DNA from: Bacillus thuringiensis
Lineage (GTDB): Bacteria > Bacillota > Bacilli > Bacillales > Bacillaceae_G
Length of the DNA stretch: 64,000 nucleotides
Reading direction: 5' to 3'
Assembly: GCF_001182785.1 (NCBI RefSeq)
Contig: NZ_CP012099.1
Coordinates: forward strand, 3,470,501 to 3,534,500
Shown here: piece by piece, positions 34,737 through 48,570 of the stretch
Position numbering within the stretch: position 1 is the stretch's first letter
Layout of the letters: each line of letters opens with the position of its first letter
Notes under the pieces: generated by a model
Seen by the model: only the letters and a program-made list of their open reading frames with translations
The model's database searches: none
What the model was told of the DNA's origin: nothing
Program-made: the position numbers and the translations under genes

Positions 34737-34779
34737 AAAAAAGAAGCATCTGCTAATCGTTAGCAGATGCTTCTTTTTT
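34737..34779. terminator. Terminator between the kinase and mhqD
   Basis: AAGAAGCATCTGCTAA and TTAGCAGATGCTTCTT pair around three bases, with A and T tracts on both sides. Confidence 0.92.
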
Positions 34780-35386
34780 AAAATGCTTTGTCATACCACT
34801 CTTTTGCTTTTTCTACTTCACCCATTGTTAATTGATGCCCTCGATTTTCCCAATGCATTGTTACATTTGCATTTGCATTTTCTAATAATACCTTCAATTC
34901 CTCTGACTCTGCTGATGAACAAATTGGGTCATTTGTCCCAGCAGCAATAAACACAGATTTCCCTGCTAAATTTGCTAATTGCATTCCTCTTCTAGGTACC
35001 ATTGGGTGATGAAGCACAGCACCTTTTAATGCATTCTCGTAATGGAATAATAAGCTTGCTGCGATATTTGCTCCATTCGAATAACCGATAGCTACAATGT
35101 TGTTTCTATCAAATTCATATTCTTTAGCCGCTTCATCTAAAAATTCATTTAATTCCTTCGTACGGAAAATTAAATCCTCTTCATCAAAAATGCCCTCTGC
35201 TAATCGGCGGAAGAAACGCGGCATCCCATTCTCTAACACATTTCCCCTAACGCTTAATACCGCCGATTCCGGATCAATTATTTCTGCAAGTGGTAGTAAA
35301 TCTAATTCATTACCACCTGTGCCATGAAGTAATAACAACACTGGTTTTGACGTATCTTTTCCTTTTTGAAAAACATGTTTCATCAT
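34778..35386 (-). CDS. mhqD: Alpha/beta hydrolase, MhqD-like carboxylesterase
   Basis: This 202-residue hydrolase has the oxyanion region LLLHGTGGNELDLLPLA, the nucleophile elbow GYSNGAN near residue 113, the acid Asp in GTNDPI and the catalytic His in NRGHQLT. It fits the phospholipase/carboxylesterase family that includes B. subtilis MhqD. With mhqO 24 bases upstream and MhqR boxes ahead of the pair, it likely helps resist quinones and catechols. Two ATG codons lie in tandem (35386, 35383). Confidence 0.85.
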   Translation of the reverse strand: MMKHVFQKGKDTSKPVLLLLHGTGGNELDLLPLAEIIDPESAVLSVRGNVLENGMPRFFRRLAEGIFDEEDLIFRTKELNEFLDEAAKEYEFDRNNIVAIGYSNGANIAASLLFHYENALKGAVLHHPMVPRRGMQLANLAGKSVFIAAGTNDPICSSAESEELKVLLENANANVTMHWENRGHQLTMGEVEKAKEWYDKAF

Positions 35387-35410
35387 AATCCTTTTCCCCT
35401 TTCAATCACT

Positions 35411-36349
35411 TTAATCTAAATTTCTCACTTCAAATGGTAAAAGCGTTTGTTCAATCTGTTTTCTATGTTGTTCATATTGTTCCGGTAACTTTAATTCCTC
35501 ACCCATCGTCTCTAACGATTCATCATGAGCGAAACCAGGAGGATCTGTTGCAATTTCAAATAAGATTTCACCATGTTCTCTAAAATAAATCGCGTTAAAA
35601 TAATTTCGGTCTTGTACAGGAGTTACGTGATATCCAAAACGAGACACATGCTCTTTCCAGTCTAGCTGATCAGCATCGTCACTCGCTCTCCAAGCAATAT
35701 GATGAACTGTACCAACGCCCATTTGGCCACGACCAATTGTTGATAATTTCAAATCAATAATATTTCCAATGTCAGCAGAAGAACGGAATCGAACAAATTC
35801 ACCCTCTTCTCCAATTTTCTCAAGACCCATAATATGTTCTAACAATTCAGCTGTTTTTTGAGGCTGTGCAGATAAAAGAACAGCACCTCCAAACCCTTTA
35901 ATTGCTACTTCTGGTGTAACTTCTCCAAAACTCCAATTATTTAATTCGCCTTCTTCTCTTTCAACTAATTCTATATGCAAACCATGCGGATCATCAAATT
36001 CTAAATACTGCTCTCCAAAACGAGTCATTTTTGTATACGAAACATCGAATTTTTCTAATCTATTTTCCCAAAACTCCATTGCACCTTTTGGTACAACGTA
36101 AGACGTAATTCCTACTTGACCGTCGCCAATAATACCTTGACGAGCACCTGCCCATGGGAAGAACGTAATAATTGTTCCGGGCTTTCCTCCTTCATTTCCA
36201 AAATAAAGATGGTACGTACCTGGATCATCAAAATTCACTGTTTGTTTCACTAAACGTAACCCTAATACACCAGCATAAAAATCTACATTTTCTTGTGGAT
36301 TCCCTACAATCGCTGTAATGTGATGGATTCCCATTGTTTTCTTTTCCAT
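35411..36349 (-). CDS. mhqO: Ring-cleaving dioxygenase, MhqO-like
   Basis: This 312-residue protein is made of two VOC repeats: the first starts GIHHITAIVGNPQENVDFY, the second includes GTVHHIAWRASDD near residue 210. Metal ligands are the His residues at the start of each repeat and Glu in GEILFEIATDPPG. B. subtilis MhqO and MhqA are hydroquinone-specific dioxygenases in the MhqR regulon. AAGGAG sets the start at ATG 36349; the GTG at 36358 abuts it. Three MhqR-type palindromes lie upstream. Confidence 0.9.
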   Translation of the reverse strand: MEKKTMGIHHITAIVGNPQENVDFYAGVLGLRLVKQTVNFDDPGTYHLYFGNEGGKPGTIITFFPWAGARQGIIGDGQVGITSYVVPKGAMEFWENRLEKFDVSYTKMTRFGEQYLEFDDPHGLHIELVEREEGELNNWSFGEVTPEVAIKGFGGAVLLSAQPQKTAELLEHIMGLEKIGEEGEFVRFRSSADIGNIIDLKLSTIGRGQMGVGTVHHIAWRASDDADQLDWKEHVSRFGYHVTPVQDRNYFNAIYFREHGEILFEIATDPPGFAHDESLETMGEELKLPEQYEQHRKQIEQTLLPFEVRNLD

Positions 36350-36449
36350 TTCTTCCACTCCTTTTTTATTTCATTATAAAAATTCTTTTACATTTAAATT
36401 CATTATTCATTTTGTCCATGCTACAAAGTAAAATCCGTCATTATAATTT

Positions 36450-36467
36450 TATCTCGAATTCGAGATA
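36450..36467. promoter_or_regulatory. MhqR box 1
   Basis: TATCTCGAATTCGAGATA is a perfect palindrome identical in core to the MhqR operator of B. subtilis. It lies about 100 bases ahead of mhqO. Confidence 0.85.
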
Positions 36468-36509
36468 TCGATTATAAAATTACGCATTAGTGTCTAACCT
36501 ATAGAAATC

Positions 36510-36525
36510 ATCTCGAATTCGAGAT
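36510..36525. promoter_or_regulatory. MhqR box 2
   Basis: ATCTCGAATTCGAGAT is the second perfect copy, 59 bases from box 1. Confidence 0.85.
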
Positions 36526-36588
36526 AATCTACAAAAAAACATTTGTTCAATCTATAATTATAATAAACCTTGATTTAGAATGTTATTT

Positions 36589-36604
36589 ATCTCGAACTCA
36601 AGAT
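36589..36604. promoter_or_regulatory. MhqR box 3 (imperfect)
   Basis: ATCTCGAACTCAAGAT keeps the outer halves but has two changes in the right arm, so it is probably a weaker site, 79 bases from box 2. Confidence 0.65.
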
Positions 36605-36661
36605 TTATTATAAGTTACTTATTTTTTATTGTCAATAAGTCCTTACTTTCATTTTACATGT

Positions 36662-36697
36662 AAAAAGAGTAAACGCTATTCATCGTTTACTCTTTTT
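36662..36697. terminator. Terminator of putP
   Basis: AAAAAGAGTAAACG and CGTTTACTCTTTTT form a 14-base-pair stem around eight bases. Confidence 0.9.
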
Positions 36698-36702
36698 GCA
36701 AA

Positions 36703-38181
36703 TCATTTCATTTCTTCTTCCAGTACTGCTTCCATCTCATTAAATTCACGATAAACTGCCTTAACGGGTTCTTTCGTTAATAAACTTACAACGATAACAG
36801 TTAATAAACTACAGAAGAATCCAGGTACCATTTCATACATAATTGCTTTTAAACTTGGAATTTGTACCCATGCTATAACAACTACTGCACCAACAATCAT
36901 ACCTGCAAGAACGCCCCATTTATTCGTCCTTTTCCAATATAAACTTAATAAAATGGCTGGTCCGAATGCTGAACCAAATCCAGCCCAAGCATAACCTACA
37001 AGTGTTAAAATTGTATCACTTGGATGATACGCTAAAACAACTGCGATCATAGCTACTACTAATACTGACAATCTACCGATAAATACAAGTTCTTTGTCAC
37101 TTGCGTTACGACGGAAAAATGTTTTATAGAAGTCTTCCGTTACTGCACTTGAAATAACAAGTAATTGTGAGGAAATACTACTCATAATCGAAGCCAAAAT
37201 AGCTGATAATAAAAATCCTGTAATGTACGGATGGAATAAAATATTTGAGAATGTTACAAAGACCATTTCTGGGTCTTGTAATGTCGCATTATTTTTAGCA
37301 TAATAAGCGATACCAATTAGACCAGTAAGCATTGCACCTATAATTGAAATCGTCATCCAACCGATACCGATTCTACGAGAAGTCTTTAAATCTTTAATAG
37401 AGGTGATTGCCATAAAACGGACAATAATATGCGGTTGACCAAAATACCCAAGTCCCCATGCTAAAAATGAAATAATGCCAAGTATTGTGGTCCCTTTAAA
37501 CATATCTAAATGCGATGCATCGACTTGTTTAATCGTATTAAATGTTTCTGTTACACCACCTACATCCGTAAAAGCAACAATTGGCACTAGTACAAGCGCA
37601 ATAAACATAATACAACCTTGTACAAAGTCCGTCCAGCTTACGGCTAGAAAGCCACCGAATAGTGTATACGCAACAACGACACCCACTGTTACAAATAAAC
37701 CAATTTTATAATCCAGGTTGAAAGAATTTTCAAACAAACGTCCACCTGAAACTAAACCAGCCGACGCATAAAATGTGAAAAATACTAAAATGACGATAGC
37801 GGAGACAAAACGAAGTATTTTCGTACGATCTTTAAACCGATTCTCGAAAAAGTCTGGAATCGTAATTGAATCATTTGCCACTTCTGTATACGTTCGTAAA
37901 CGTGGGGCAATGATTAAATAGTTTGCATAAGCACCTATTAATAAACCTATCGCAATCCATACACTTGATAATCCTGTTGCATACATCGCACCAGGTAATC
38001 CCATTAGCATCCAACCACTCATGTCAGAAGCACCAGCTGATAAAGCTGTAACTGCTGGACCGAGTCCCCTTCCACCTAACATATAATCTGATAAATCGGA
38101 TGTCTTCTTATAAGACCAATATCCGATATACAACATACCTGCCATATAAATAGCAAGCGAAACCATAATTTCAATCTTCAC
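36703..38181 (-). CDS. putP: Sodium/proline symporter
   Basis: This 492-residue sodium:solute symporter has about 13 helices. PutP-specific motifs include YMLGGRGLGPAVTALSAGASDMSGWMLMG split over helices 1-2, with the sodium-site residues, and GWGLGYFGQPHI-like LAWGLGYFGQPHIIVRF. It likely imports proline for catabolism or as an osmolyte. The start is taken as GTG 38181, seven bases after GGGAG; TTG 38184 is closer to the ribosome site. It is a single-gene unit with its own terminator. Confidence 0.93.
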   Translation of the reverse strand: MKIEIMVSLAIYMAGMLYIGYWSYKKTSDLSDYMLGGRGLGPAVTALSAGASDMSGWMLMGLPGAMYATGLSSVWIAIGLLIGAYANYLIIAPRLRTYTEVANDSITIPDFFENRFKDRTKILRFVSAIVILVFFTFYASAGLVSGGRLFENSFNLDYKIGLFVTVGVVVAYTLFGGFLAVSWTDFVQGCIMFIALVLVPIVAFTDVGGVTETFNTIKQVDASHLDMFKGTTILGIISFLAWGLGYFGQPHIIVRFMAITSIKDLKTSRRIGIGWMTISIIGAMLTGLIGIAYYAKNNATLQDPEMVFVTFSNILFHPYITGFLLSAILASIMSSISSQLLVISSAVTEDFYKTFFRRNASDKELVFIGRLSVLVVAMIAVVLAYHPSDTILTLVGYAWAGFGSAFGPAILLSLYWKRTNKWGVLAGMIVGAVVVIAWVQIPSLKAIMYEMVPGFFCSLLTVIVVSLLTKEPVKAVYREFNEMEAVLEEEMK

Positions 38182-38454
38182 CAAATCTCTCCCTTATTCC
38201 ATAAGCCATTCAAAATTTCGAAAAATGACTTTTTCTATTTTCTTGTTTTCGCTTATGGTTCCCTACCTTAACAAACATTTTTTGTTCTTTCAAGTGAACG
38301 AGCACTTTTTACTACATGTGAAAACCTTTATAAACGCCTTTATCCCAGTGGATTACAATGATTTTTCAAGAAATTAAAGTAATAATATTCAGAAGATTAA
38401 ACAGTGTTTTTTCACACCTTATTTTCATTCGTTTACCCGATAAATTTTAAAAGA

Positions 38455-38480
38455 AAAAGCCATACAAATGTATGACTTTT
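38455..38480. terminator. Terminator overlapping the end of the CcdC-like gene
   Basis: AAAAG-CATACA pairs with TGTATG-CTTTT with one mismatch on each side. The rest of the 297-base gap between this gene and putP holds no gene I can support. Confidence 0.65.
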
Positions 38481-38967
38481 AGCTTATTGACGTCTCAATT
38501 TTCGCTTTCTCTACATATACTTTACGAAATTTCATATAGCATCCAATACGCCAAGGTACTATATAACAAACCGCAAGAGTATAGAAAAGAATGCCGATTG
38601 ACTTTGGATCTAAACCTTGTAAATGTCTTCTAAAATAAGCACGTAAAAGAACGATAACTAAAAATGTAGCAATAAAAGCGATACTTTTTTTTGCATAAAT
38701 TTGACCATCTTCTCTGACTTCATACCCACTTAAAATAATAAGTGGAATTGACAATAACAGTCCGATCCCAGCAGCTATACCAATTTGCCAATCAGCAAGT
38801 TGTATCGGTGCAGCATATAAAGAAAAACCTGGTAATAAGAAAAATAATGGCAATAGTAGTCGTCTTCCTTTATTATTAATTGGTCGATTCATAGAGCGCA
38901 TGCGTCTAAATATAACGAGCCCTATGACGAGTAAAAAAATTGTAATACTGTAAGAACCTTGCTGCAA
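38479..38967 (-). CDS. CcdC-family membrane protein (paralogue)
   Basis: This 162-residue protein has four or five helices and the CcdC/DUF1453 layout: an early RRMRSMNRPI basic loop, LLLPLFFLLPGFSLY, GYEVREDGQIYAKKS as the cytoplasmic loop and IVPWRIGCYMKFRKVY near the end. A second member with the same plan lies at 52573-53079 beside ccdA. This copy is alone and may have another job. It starts at TTG with GGGAGAGA upstream. Confidence 0.82.
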   Translation of the reverse strand: MQQGSYSITIFLLVIGLVIFRRMRSMNRPINNKGRRLLLPLFFLLPGFSLYAAPIQLADWQIGIAAGIGLLLSIPLIILSGYEVREDGQIYAKKSIAFIATFLVIVLLRAYFRRHLQGLDPKSIGILFYTLAVCYIVPWRIGCYMKFRKVYVEKAKIETSIS

Positions 38968-39077
38968 GTGAATCTCTCCCTAAAAATAGTCATTTTTAAA
39001 ATACTTCCCTATTATACTCCTAATTTTTCCAAAAATATGATTATTCCTTTAAAAAATCTTACATATCAAATATACTT

Positions 39078-40652
39078 TTAGGTTTGATTTACTATAGGAA
39101 ACAATTCCGAAAGAGGAACTACTCTCCCCACCTCATCTTTAAACACAATATGCTCTCTCGTTAAATGGCGCGGGCTCTTCACTCCGGCTGCCGCTGCTAA
39201 TGAAAATAAACTATATCTCATACTAATAATATAATTCATGACTCGCCACTTCTTCTCATACGGATCTAACGCTTTTTGATAATGCGGATTCGTCGTAGCT
39301 ACACCAGATGGACATTGGCCAGAATTACATTGAAGAGCCATAATACAGCCGCTTGCCATCATAAATCCGCGGGCTGAACTTACAGCATCCGCTCCAATCG
39401 CTAAAGCGATCGCCACTTTATCTGGTGTGATTAATTTACCCGATGCAAATACTTTAAACTTGTTACGCACACCATAATAATTTGCTGTATCGATAAATGT
39501 AAGTAATGCTGGAATAAGTGGCAGTCCCATACAATCTGCCATCGATTTATACGTTGCCCCTGATCCGCCTTCTGAACCGTCTATTGTAATAAAATCTGGG
39601 TAAATGTTTAGTTCTTTCATTGTTTTTATTAAATCTTCCAAAGGCTCCTGCTGACCAATTACAATTTTCATTCCAACTGGTTTACCGCCGCTTTCTTGCA
39701 ACTGTTGAATAAAATAAAGTGTATCCGCTGCATTCTTTAAAAATGAAAATCGATTCGGTGAATTAATCGTCTCTCCCTTTCTGACGTTGCGAACAGAAGC
39801 AATTTTCTCATTTACTTTTTGTCCCTCTAGATGACCACCACGTATTTTAGCACCTTGCCCAAATTTCAATTCGAATGCTCTAATATTACTTTCTTTTGCT
39901 TTCTCCATGAATTTTCCCATTGAAAAATTACCGTCCTCATCACGGTATCCAAATAACCCTGGACCAATTTGCGCAACGATATTCGCTCCTGTATGTAAAT
40001 GTTCTGGAATAACGCCACCTTCACCAGTATTAATCCACGATCCGCCTGCCATTTTTGCTCCAAAACCACTCGCTAAAATATAATTTTCTCCAATCGCGCC
40101 GTAAGAAGTCGCAGATGCACCAAACATGCCATGTAGCTTCCACGGATATTTACGGTTCTCACCGACTATAATTGCATCTTCTTCTTCATACAGCCAAAGA
40201 TTCGTTGTATCCGCTGTCAATTTTTCTCTTCTTGAAAATAACCCTTCTTTATGAATCACGTACTTTTTACCTTCCCGCTCTTGCGTGAGATTCACACTTA
40301 ATTCCTCAGTTAATATTGGAAATAATGTATTAGCAATATAATAGCCAGAAGATTCAAAATCTCGTTTTGATCCAAAACCAAGTATTTCAGAGCGATATTT
40401 CGCTAAAAACATAACACTTTGAAAATCATAACGTGAGAAAGGCTTTCCATCCGTATCATGATCAAACCAATATTGTCGAAATTCAGGCCCTATCTTTTCC
40501 AGTAAGTAGCGCATTCTTCCTAAGTACGGATGTAACTTTAAAATAGAATGATGTGTTCGTTTTTTTATAAAAAATGTAATGATAAAAAAGACGATTAAAA
40601 GCAACATTAAAAATAGTAATATACTAATAATAACGAGTAGCGTTTCACTCAT
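39078..40652 (-). CDS. yerD: FMN-binding glutamate synthase-family protein (YerD-like)
   Basis: This 524-residue protein has one N-terminal membrane helix (residues 5-28) followed by a GOGAT synthase-type TIM barrel. FMN-site motifs include DFITIDGSEGGSGATYKS and KVFASGKLITPDKVAIALAIGADAVSSARGFMMASGC, and the 3Fe-4S Cys cluster is present as CIMALQCNSGQCPSG. It lacks the glutaminase domain, so it cannot be a complete glutamate synthase. It matches B. subtilis YerD in plan. The reaction is unknown. Confidence 0.88.
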   Translation of the reverse strand: MSETLLVIISILLFLMLLLIVFFIITFFIKKRTHHSILKLHPYLGRMRYLLEKIGPEFRQYWFDHDTDGKPFSRYDFQSVMFLAKYRSEILGFGSKRDFESSGYYIANTLFPILTEELSVNLTQEREGKKYVIHKEGLFSRREKLTADTTNLWLYEEEDAIIVGENRKYPWKLHGMFGASATSYGAIGENYILASGFGAKMAGGSWINTGEGGVIPEHLHTGANIVAQIGPGLFGYRDEDGNFSMGKFMEKAKESNIRAFELKFGQGAKIRGGHLEGQKVNEKIASVRNVRKGETINSPNRFSFLKNAADTLYFIQQLQESGGKPVGMKIVIGQQEPLEDLIKTMKELNIYPDFITIDGSEGGSGATYKSMADCMGLPLIPALLTFIDTANYYGVRNKFKVFASGKLITPDKVAIALAIGADAVSSARGFMMASGCIMALQCNSGQCPSGVATTNPHYQKALDPYEKKWRVMNYIISMRYSLFSLAAAAGVKSPRHLTREHIVFKDEVGRVVPLSELFPIVNQT

Positions 40653-40680
40653 CCCGCTTCCCCCTATGAAATCCCATAAT

Positions 40681-40713
40681 AAAAGGAGAACACTCGATGT
40701 GCTCTCCTTTTAT
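40681..40713. terminator. Terminator of the old yellow enzyme gene
   Basis: AAAAGGAGAACA and TGTGCTCTCCTTTT pair imperfectly around a short loop and end in a T tract. Confidence 0.8.
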
Positions 40714-40719
40714 CTTTAT

Positions 40720-41847
40720 TCATACTAACGTAGCAAGATGCTCTTTCGCGTCATATTCAACTAAACTTTCAGCATGTTTAATTCGATGAACAAAGTCTGG
40801 ATTAGCAATTAACGGTCTGCCAAATGCCACTACATCAATCGTTCCTTCTTGCAACGCTTCTTCGGCCTCTTTCGGATTTAAATTACCAACCCCTACAATC
40901 GTACCATCCCAATATTTTCTTACTAGTTGATGAAAATTCTTTCCGTCAGCAATCTCTTGCGTATAGTTCATCGTTGAAGGATGTATCATCGTTAATCCAA
41001 CTTCTTTGAACATATTTACGAACGTTTCAATTGCAAGCTCAGGGTTTTCCCACATATAAGCAGGATTATCACCTTTGAAAGCAGAGAAACGAAGAAGTGT
41101 TTTATTAGCTCCAACAGCTTCTATTACAGCCGCCGTTACTTCTTTCATAAACGTTAACCTTTGTTTTAAATTACCGCCATATTTATCTGTTCGCTTATTC
41201 GCAAACTCATACGTAAATTGATCGATTAAATATCCGTGTGCACCGTGAATTTCTACTCCATCAAATCCAGCTTCGATCGCATTTTTCGCAGCTTGTGCGT
41301 ATTGACCGATCACTTCTTGTATTTCTTCTAACGTCATTGCTTCTGGCGTATCAAACGGTTTACGAAAACGTGGAACATTTCCCTCTGCAGCGATAGCAGA
41401 TGGTGCTTGCGGCATTTGACCACCAATTATTTCATGATGACTCATACGCCCAACATGCCATATTTGAGCAATAATCGTCCCGCCTTCTTTATGTACTGCC
41501 TCTGTAACAGGTTTCCAAGAATTGATTTGTTCTTGTGTATAAATACCTGGTACTCCTGGGTTCCCTTTTGCTCTCGGACTAATGACAATTCCTTCTGTAA
41601 TAATTAGTCCAATTCCATCCGCAGCACGTTTTCTGTAGTATTCCACTACATCAGCGCCAACTACTCCAGTCTCATTATCTGCAAAGCATCTTGTCATCGG
41701 TGCCATTGCTATACGATTACGAAGAGACCAAGCTCCAATTTGAATTGGATCAAACAACTTTGTTTCTTCAACGTTTTCAAAAGATCCACCAGCGTTTACA
41801 TTTGTTCCTTCATAAATACTCGCTGCTTTATTACTTGAACTTGTCAT
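40720..41847 (-). CDS. Old yellow enzyme family alkene reductase (NemA-like)
   Basis: This 375-residue FMN oxidoreductase reduces activated alkenes or nitro compounds with NAD(P)H. It shows the FMN-binding MAPMTRCFAD near residue 50, the active-site pair in GVEIHGAHGYLIDQF, and VVAFGRPLIANPDF at the C-terminus. An extra N-terminal segment of about 30 residues precedes the barrel. GGGGG upstream supports the ATG. The gene stands near the MhqR-controlled quinone genes, but no MhqR box lies before it. Confidence 0.9.
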   Translation of the reverse strand: MTSSSNKAASIYEGTNVNAGGSFENVEETKLFDPIQIGAWSLRNRIAMAPMTRCFADNETGVVGADVVEYYRKRAADGIGLIITEGIVISPRAKGNPGVPGIYTQEQINSWKPVTEAVHKEGGTIIAQIWHVGRMSHHEIIGGQMPQAPSAIAAEGNVPRFRKPFDTPEAMTLEEIQEVIGQYAQAAKNAIEAGFDGVEIHGAHGYLIDQFTYEFANKRTDKYGGNLKQRLTFMKEVTAAVIEAVGANKTLLRFSAFKGDNPAYMWENPELAIETFVNMFKEVGLTMIHPSTMNYTQEIADGKNFHQLVRKYWDGTIVGVGNLNPKEAEEALQEGTIDVVAFGRPLIANPDFVHRIKHAESLVEYDAKEHLATLV

Positions 41848-41973
41848 CTTTTTTCCCCCTAAAAAATCTTACTATAATCGCATCATACTTACTTTTAGAT
41901 AGTAACGTCAATTTTTACGACTTTACAATAAAACATTCGAATATCAAAAAAATAAAATGCTATAAATAATATT

Positions 41974-42004
41974 AAAAAGGTTTCCTTAGAAGGAAACCTT
42001 TTTT
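41974..42004. terminator. Strong hairpin with T tracts on both strands
   Basis: AAAAAGGTTTCCTT and AAGGAAACCTTTTT pair around two bases. No annotated gene reads into it from the right before carD, so it may end an unannotated minus-strand RNA. Confidence 0.75.
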
Positions 42005-42356
42005 GTTGAACATATATGGCTGTCAATTCATTTATCTCTTTAATATAAAAAATACCTTATCAATAGAAGTGAATATGGTTCAGTATTCTTCTAAAAATAA
42101 TAACTTATATACCTAAAACAATGAAAGCCCTACCTCTCTTTCATCCTTACGGCTCCTCGTCCGTGCCAGTGTGAATCAGGATTGCAAAAATCAAGTAACT
42201 ATTTTATCGAAGTATTCAATTAAACTTCGAACATTCATAAATGAAATTTAAAAATAAAAATGGATTTGATTGTAGTAATAACAATAGAGGTAATGCTCTA
42301 AAAGTGGTGTGAAAGAGTTGAATGTCTTTGAAATGATAAATTTTCTATAATTATGT
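42005..42356. other. Structured, gene-free region between the OYE gene and carD
   Basis: I find no supported coding gene in this gap. The segment 42126-42181 is far richer in G and C than its surroundings. Its minus strand can form two helices: ATGAAAG with CTTTCAT around ten bases, and ACGG with CCGT around eight. TCGAAGT and ACTTCGA arms at 42209-42231 form another dyad. It may be a noncoding RNA ending at the hairpin 41974-42004, or a decayed mobile-element end. I could not match it to a riboswitch class I know. Confidence 0.4.
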
Positions 42357-42385
42357 TCCCAAAAAATTCAAAATCTTTTTTGGGA
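42357..42385 (-). terminator. Terminator of carD
   Basis: TCCCAAAAAA and TTTTTTGGGA pair around a nine-base loop. The T tract is part of the stem. Confidence 0.65.
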
Positions 42386-42410
42386 TATAATACATTATTT
42401 GTAATGAACC

Positions 42411-42872
42411 TTAACAAAAGCTTTTTATCTGATTTTCTGTGATACCTTCAATTAATCCCAGTTCACTAATCAAAAATTCATATGCGTTATCTAACATCTT
42501 CTTTTCGCTTGCATTAAGTGCTTTTTCTTTCTGTATACGCATTAAATCACGCACAACTTCAGCACCTTCTTGCATTTTACCCGTCTTTATTTTATCAGTG
42601 TTCAATTTATACCTTTGTTTCCACGTAAGTAATCTATCTGATGCCCCATGTTGAAAAATATGCATTATGTGTGCTAATGCGGTTATATCCGTAACTGGTC
42701 GTATATTCGAATTCAATATTCTCCCTGCTGGAATCATTAGTTCCATATTACTAGCCGACATTTTTATAACATAATACTGTTGTTTTTCTCCTGAGACTTC
42801 CTTCTCTTCTATGGCTTTAATTATACCTGCTCCCTGCATTGGATAAACAATGTTATCGCCAATTTGAAACAA
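42411..42872 (-). CDS. CarD family transcriptional regulator (YdeB-like)
   Basis: This 153-residue protein has the CarD/RNA polymerase-interacting Tudor-like domain (residues 1-60, QIGDNIVYPMQGAGIIKAIEEKE) and a helical C-terminal domain with WKQRYKLNTDKIKTG and a leucine-rich end. CarD proteins bind the polymerase beta subunit and modulate open-complex stability. A strong GGAGGTG lies seven bases before TTG 42872, giving MFQIGDN, which suits the family start better than the longer frames (ATG 42887 or 42914). Confidence 0.88.
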   Translation of the reverse strand: MFQIGDNIVYPMQGAGIIKAIEEKEVSGEKQQYYVIKMSASNMELMIPAGRILNSNIRPVTDITALAHIMHIFQHGASDRLLTWKQRYKLNTDKIKTGKMQEGAEVVRDLMRIQKEKALNASEKKMLDNAYEFLISELGLIEGITENQIKSFC

Positions 42873-43063
42873 ATAATCCACCTCCATATATGGTAACCTT
42901 CTCAAGCTTAACATACTTTTAGTTTTTTATCAAAATTTTTATTTTATCATAAAATTATTTTACACGTCAATACTTCAGAAGCAAGAAATTAAATTTACAT
43001 AATACACTATAAAAACCCGCAATTTTATTAACGGTTCCACAAACATCCATTCTCTTTTAACAT

Positions 43064-43101
43064 AAAAACACATCACTACATTTGAGTAGTAATGTGTTTT
43101 T
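43064..43101. terminator. Terminator of the hut operon
   Basis: AAAAACACAT-ACTAC pairs with GTAGT-ATGTGTTTTT with one mismatch, directly after hutG. Confidence 0.85.
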
Positions 43102-43133
43102 GATAAGGCATAGATAAAGATCTACTTTTCCGT

Positions 43134-47044
<3,911 letters not shown>

Positions 47045-47049
47045 TCATT

Positions 47050-48567
47050 TTATAGTGCTGCGTTTACATCTAATCTTTCTTTTATCGAATAATTCGTTTT
47101 TAACCAATGTGCAATATTTTCAATATCCGTTGAGAATATGCGGTCATTTGTAATAGAAGGTACTTGCTGACGCCCTTGATGGTAGAAACTCTTCGTCACT
47201 GTACTCATATTTTCAATTCCGCGATATTCTGCCGCTTGCATCGCACAAATCATCTCAATTGAAAGAACACGTCTTGCATTTTGAATAATTTGATGTGCAT
47301 GGCGTGAAGCAATTGTTCCCATACTTACATGATCTTCCTGGTTAGCTGACGACGGGATTGAATCTACACTCGCTGGATGTGCTAACGTTTTATTTTCAGA
47401 AACAAGTGACGCTGCTGCATACTGCATAATCATTGCACCAGACTGAAGTCCTGGTTCTGGACTTAAAAATGGAGGTAAATCATTTAATTGCGGATTTACT
47501 AAACGCTCAATACGACGCTCTGAAATATTTGCAAGTTCTGCCATCCCTACTTTTAAGAAGTCCATCGCAAATGCAATTGGTTGACCGTGGAAGTTACCAC
47601 CTGAAATTACTTTTTCTCCGCCATCAAAAATAAGTGGGTTATCTGTCGCTGCATTCATTTCAATTTCTAGCTTTTCTTTCACATAATTTAAAACTTGCCA
47701 AGAAGCACCGTGTACTTGCGGGATACAGCGAAGTGAATAGGCATCCTGTACACGTAGTTCTCCTTGTTTTGTTGTTAACTTACTATCATGAAGAATGTCA
47801 CGAATTCTGCTTGCTACATCCACTTGCTCTTTATAACCACGTGCTTTATGAACATTTTCATCAAATGCATCAATAATGCCTTGTAACCCTTCAATTGTCA
47901 TCGAAGCAATTAATTCAGCTTGATACGCCGTTGCTTCTGCTTCTATATAAGAAAGAACTCCTTGCGCTGTCATCGCCTGCGTACCATTAATTAATGCAAG
48001 ACCTTCTTTCGCTTCAAGTTCAATCGGCTCAAGACCTTCTTCTGTAAGAGCAACCATTGCATGAACGCGTTTCCCCTTATAGAACACTTCACCTTCGCCT
48101 AATAATACGAGCGCAAGATGAGATAAAGGTGCTAAATCTCCACTCGCACCAAGCGAACCTTGTTGCGGGACAACTGGGTGAATTTTACGATTTACAAACT
48201 CAAGAAGCATATTTACAACAAGCGGTCTTACGCCTGATACTCCTTTAAGCATCGTGTTTGCTCGTAAAATTAACATTCCGCGCGATACTTCTTCCGGGAA
48301 TGGATCACCTATCCCACATGCATGTGACTGAATTAAATTATGTTGAAGTGCCTTTACATCATCTTTTTGAATTAGCACATCACTAAACTTTCCAAATCCA
48401 GTTGTAATACCGTAAACGACTTTTCCGTCCTCTACAATTTTCTCAACTACTTCGCGGCACTCCGCTACCTTTTGCATACTAGTTGGACAAGCTGTTACAC
48501 CTTCTCCTTCAAGTAATAACCTCTTCATTTCTTCAACTGTCAATGTATGTCCTGTTAACGTAATCAT
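47050..48567 (-). CDS. hutH: Histidine ammonia-lyase
   Basis: This 505-residue enzyme deaminates histidine to urocanate. The MIO cofactor forms from Ala-Ser-Gly at 141-143 in [14 protein letters not shown]. Other family motifs are [12 protein letters not shown] and the [14 protein letters not shown] segment. AAGGAGG lies seven bases before ATG 48567 and only four before ATG 48570, so the inner ATG is preferred. A HutP-controlled attenuator separates it from hutP. Confidence 0.97.
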   Translation of the reverse strand: MITLTGHTLTVEEMKRLLLEGEGVTACPTSMQKVAECREVVEKIVEDGKVVYGITTGFGKFSDVLIQKDDVKALQHNLIQSHACGIGDPFPEEVSRGMLILRANTMLKGVSGVRPLVVNMLLEFVNRKIHPVVPQQGSLGASGDLAPLSHLALVLLGEGEVFYKGKRVHAMVALTEEGLEPIELEAKEGLALINGTQAMTAQGVLSYIEAEATAYQAELIASMTIEGLQGIIDAFDENVHKARGYKEQVDVASRIRDILHDSKLTTKQGELRVQDAYSLRCIPQVHGASWQVLNYVKEKLEIEMNAATDNPLIFDGGEKVISGGNFHGQPIAFAMDFLKVGMAELANISERRIERLVNPQLNDLPPFLSPEPGLQSGAMIMQYAAASLVSENKTLAHPASVDSIPSSANQEDHVSMGTIASRHAHQIIQNARRVLSIEMICAMQAAEYRGIENMSTVTKSFYHQGRQQVPSITNDRIFSTDIENIAHWLKTNYSIKERLDVNAAL

Positions 48568-48570
48568 CAT

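Noticed and set aside
42126..42190. Known riboswitch or hammerhead ribozyme
   Set aside because: I compared it from memory with common riboswitch cores and the hammerhead CUGANGA/GAAA core; none fits.
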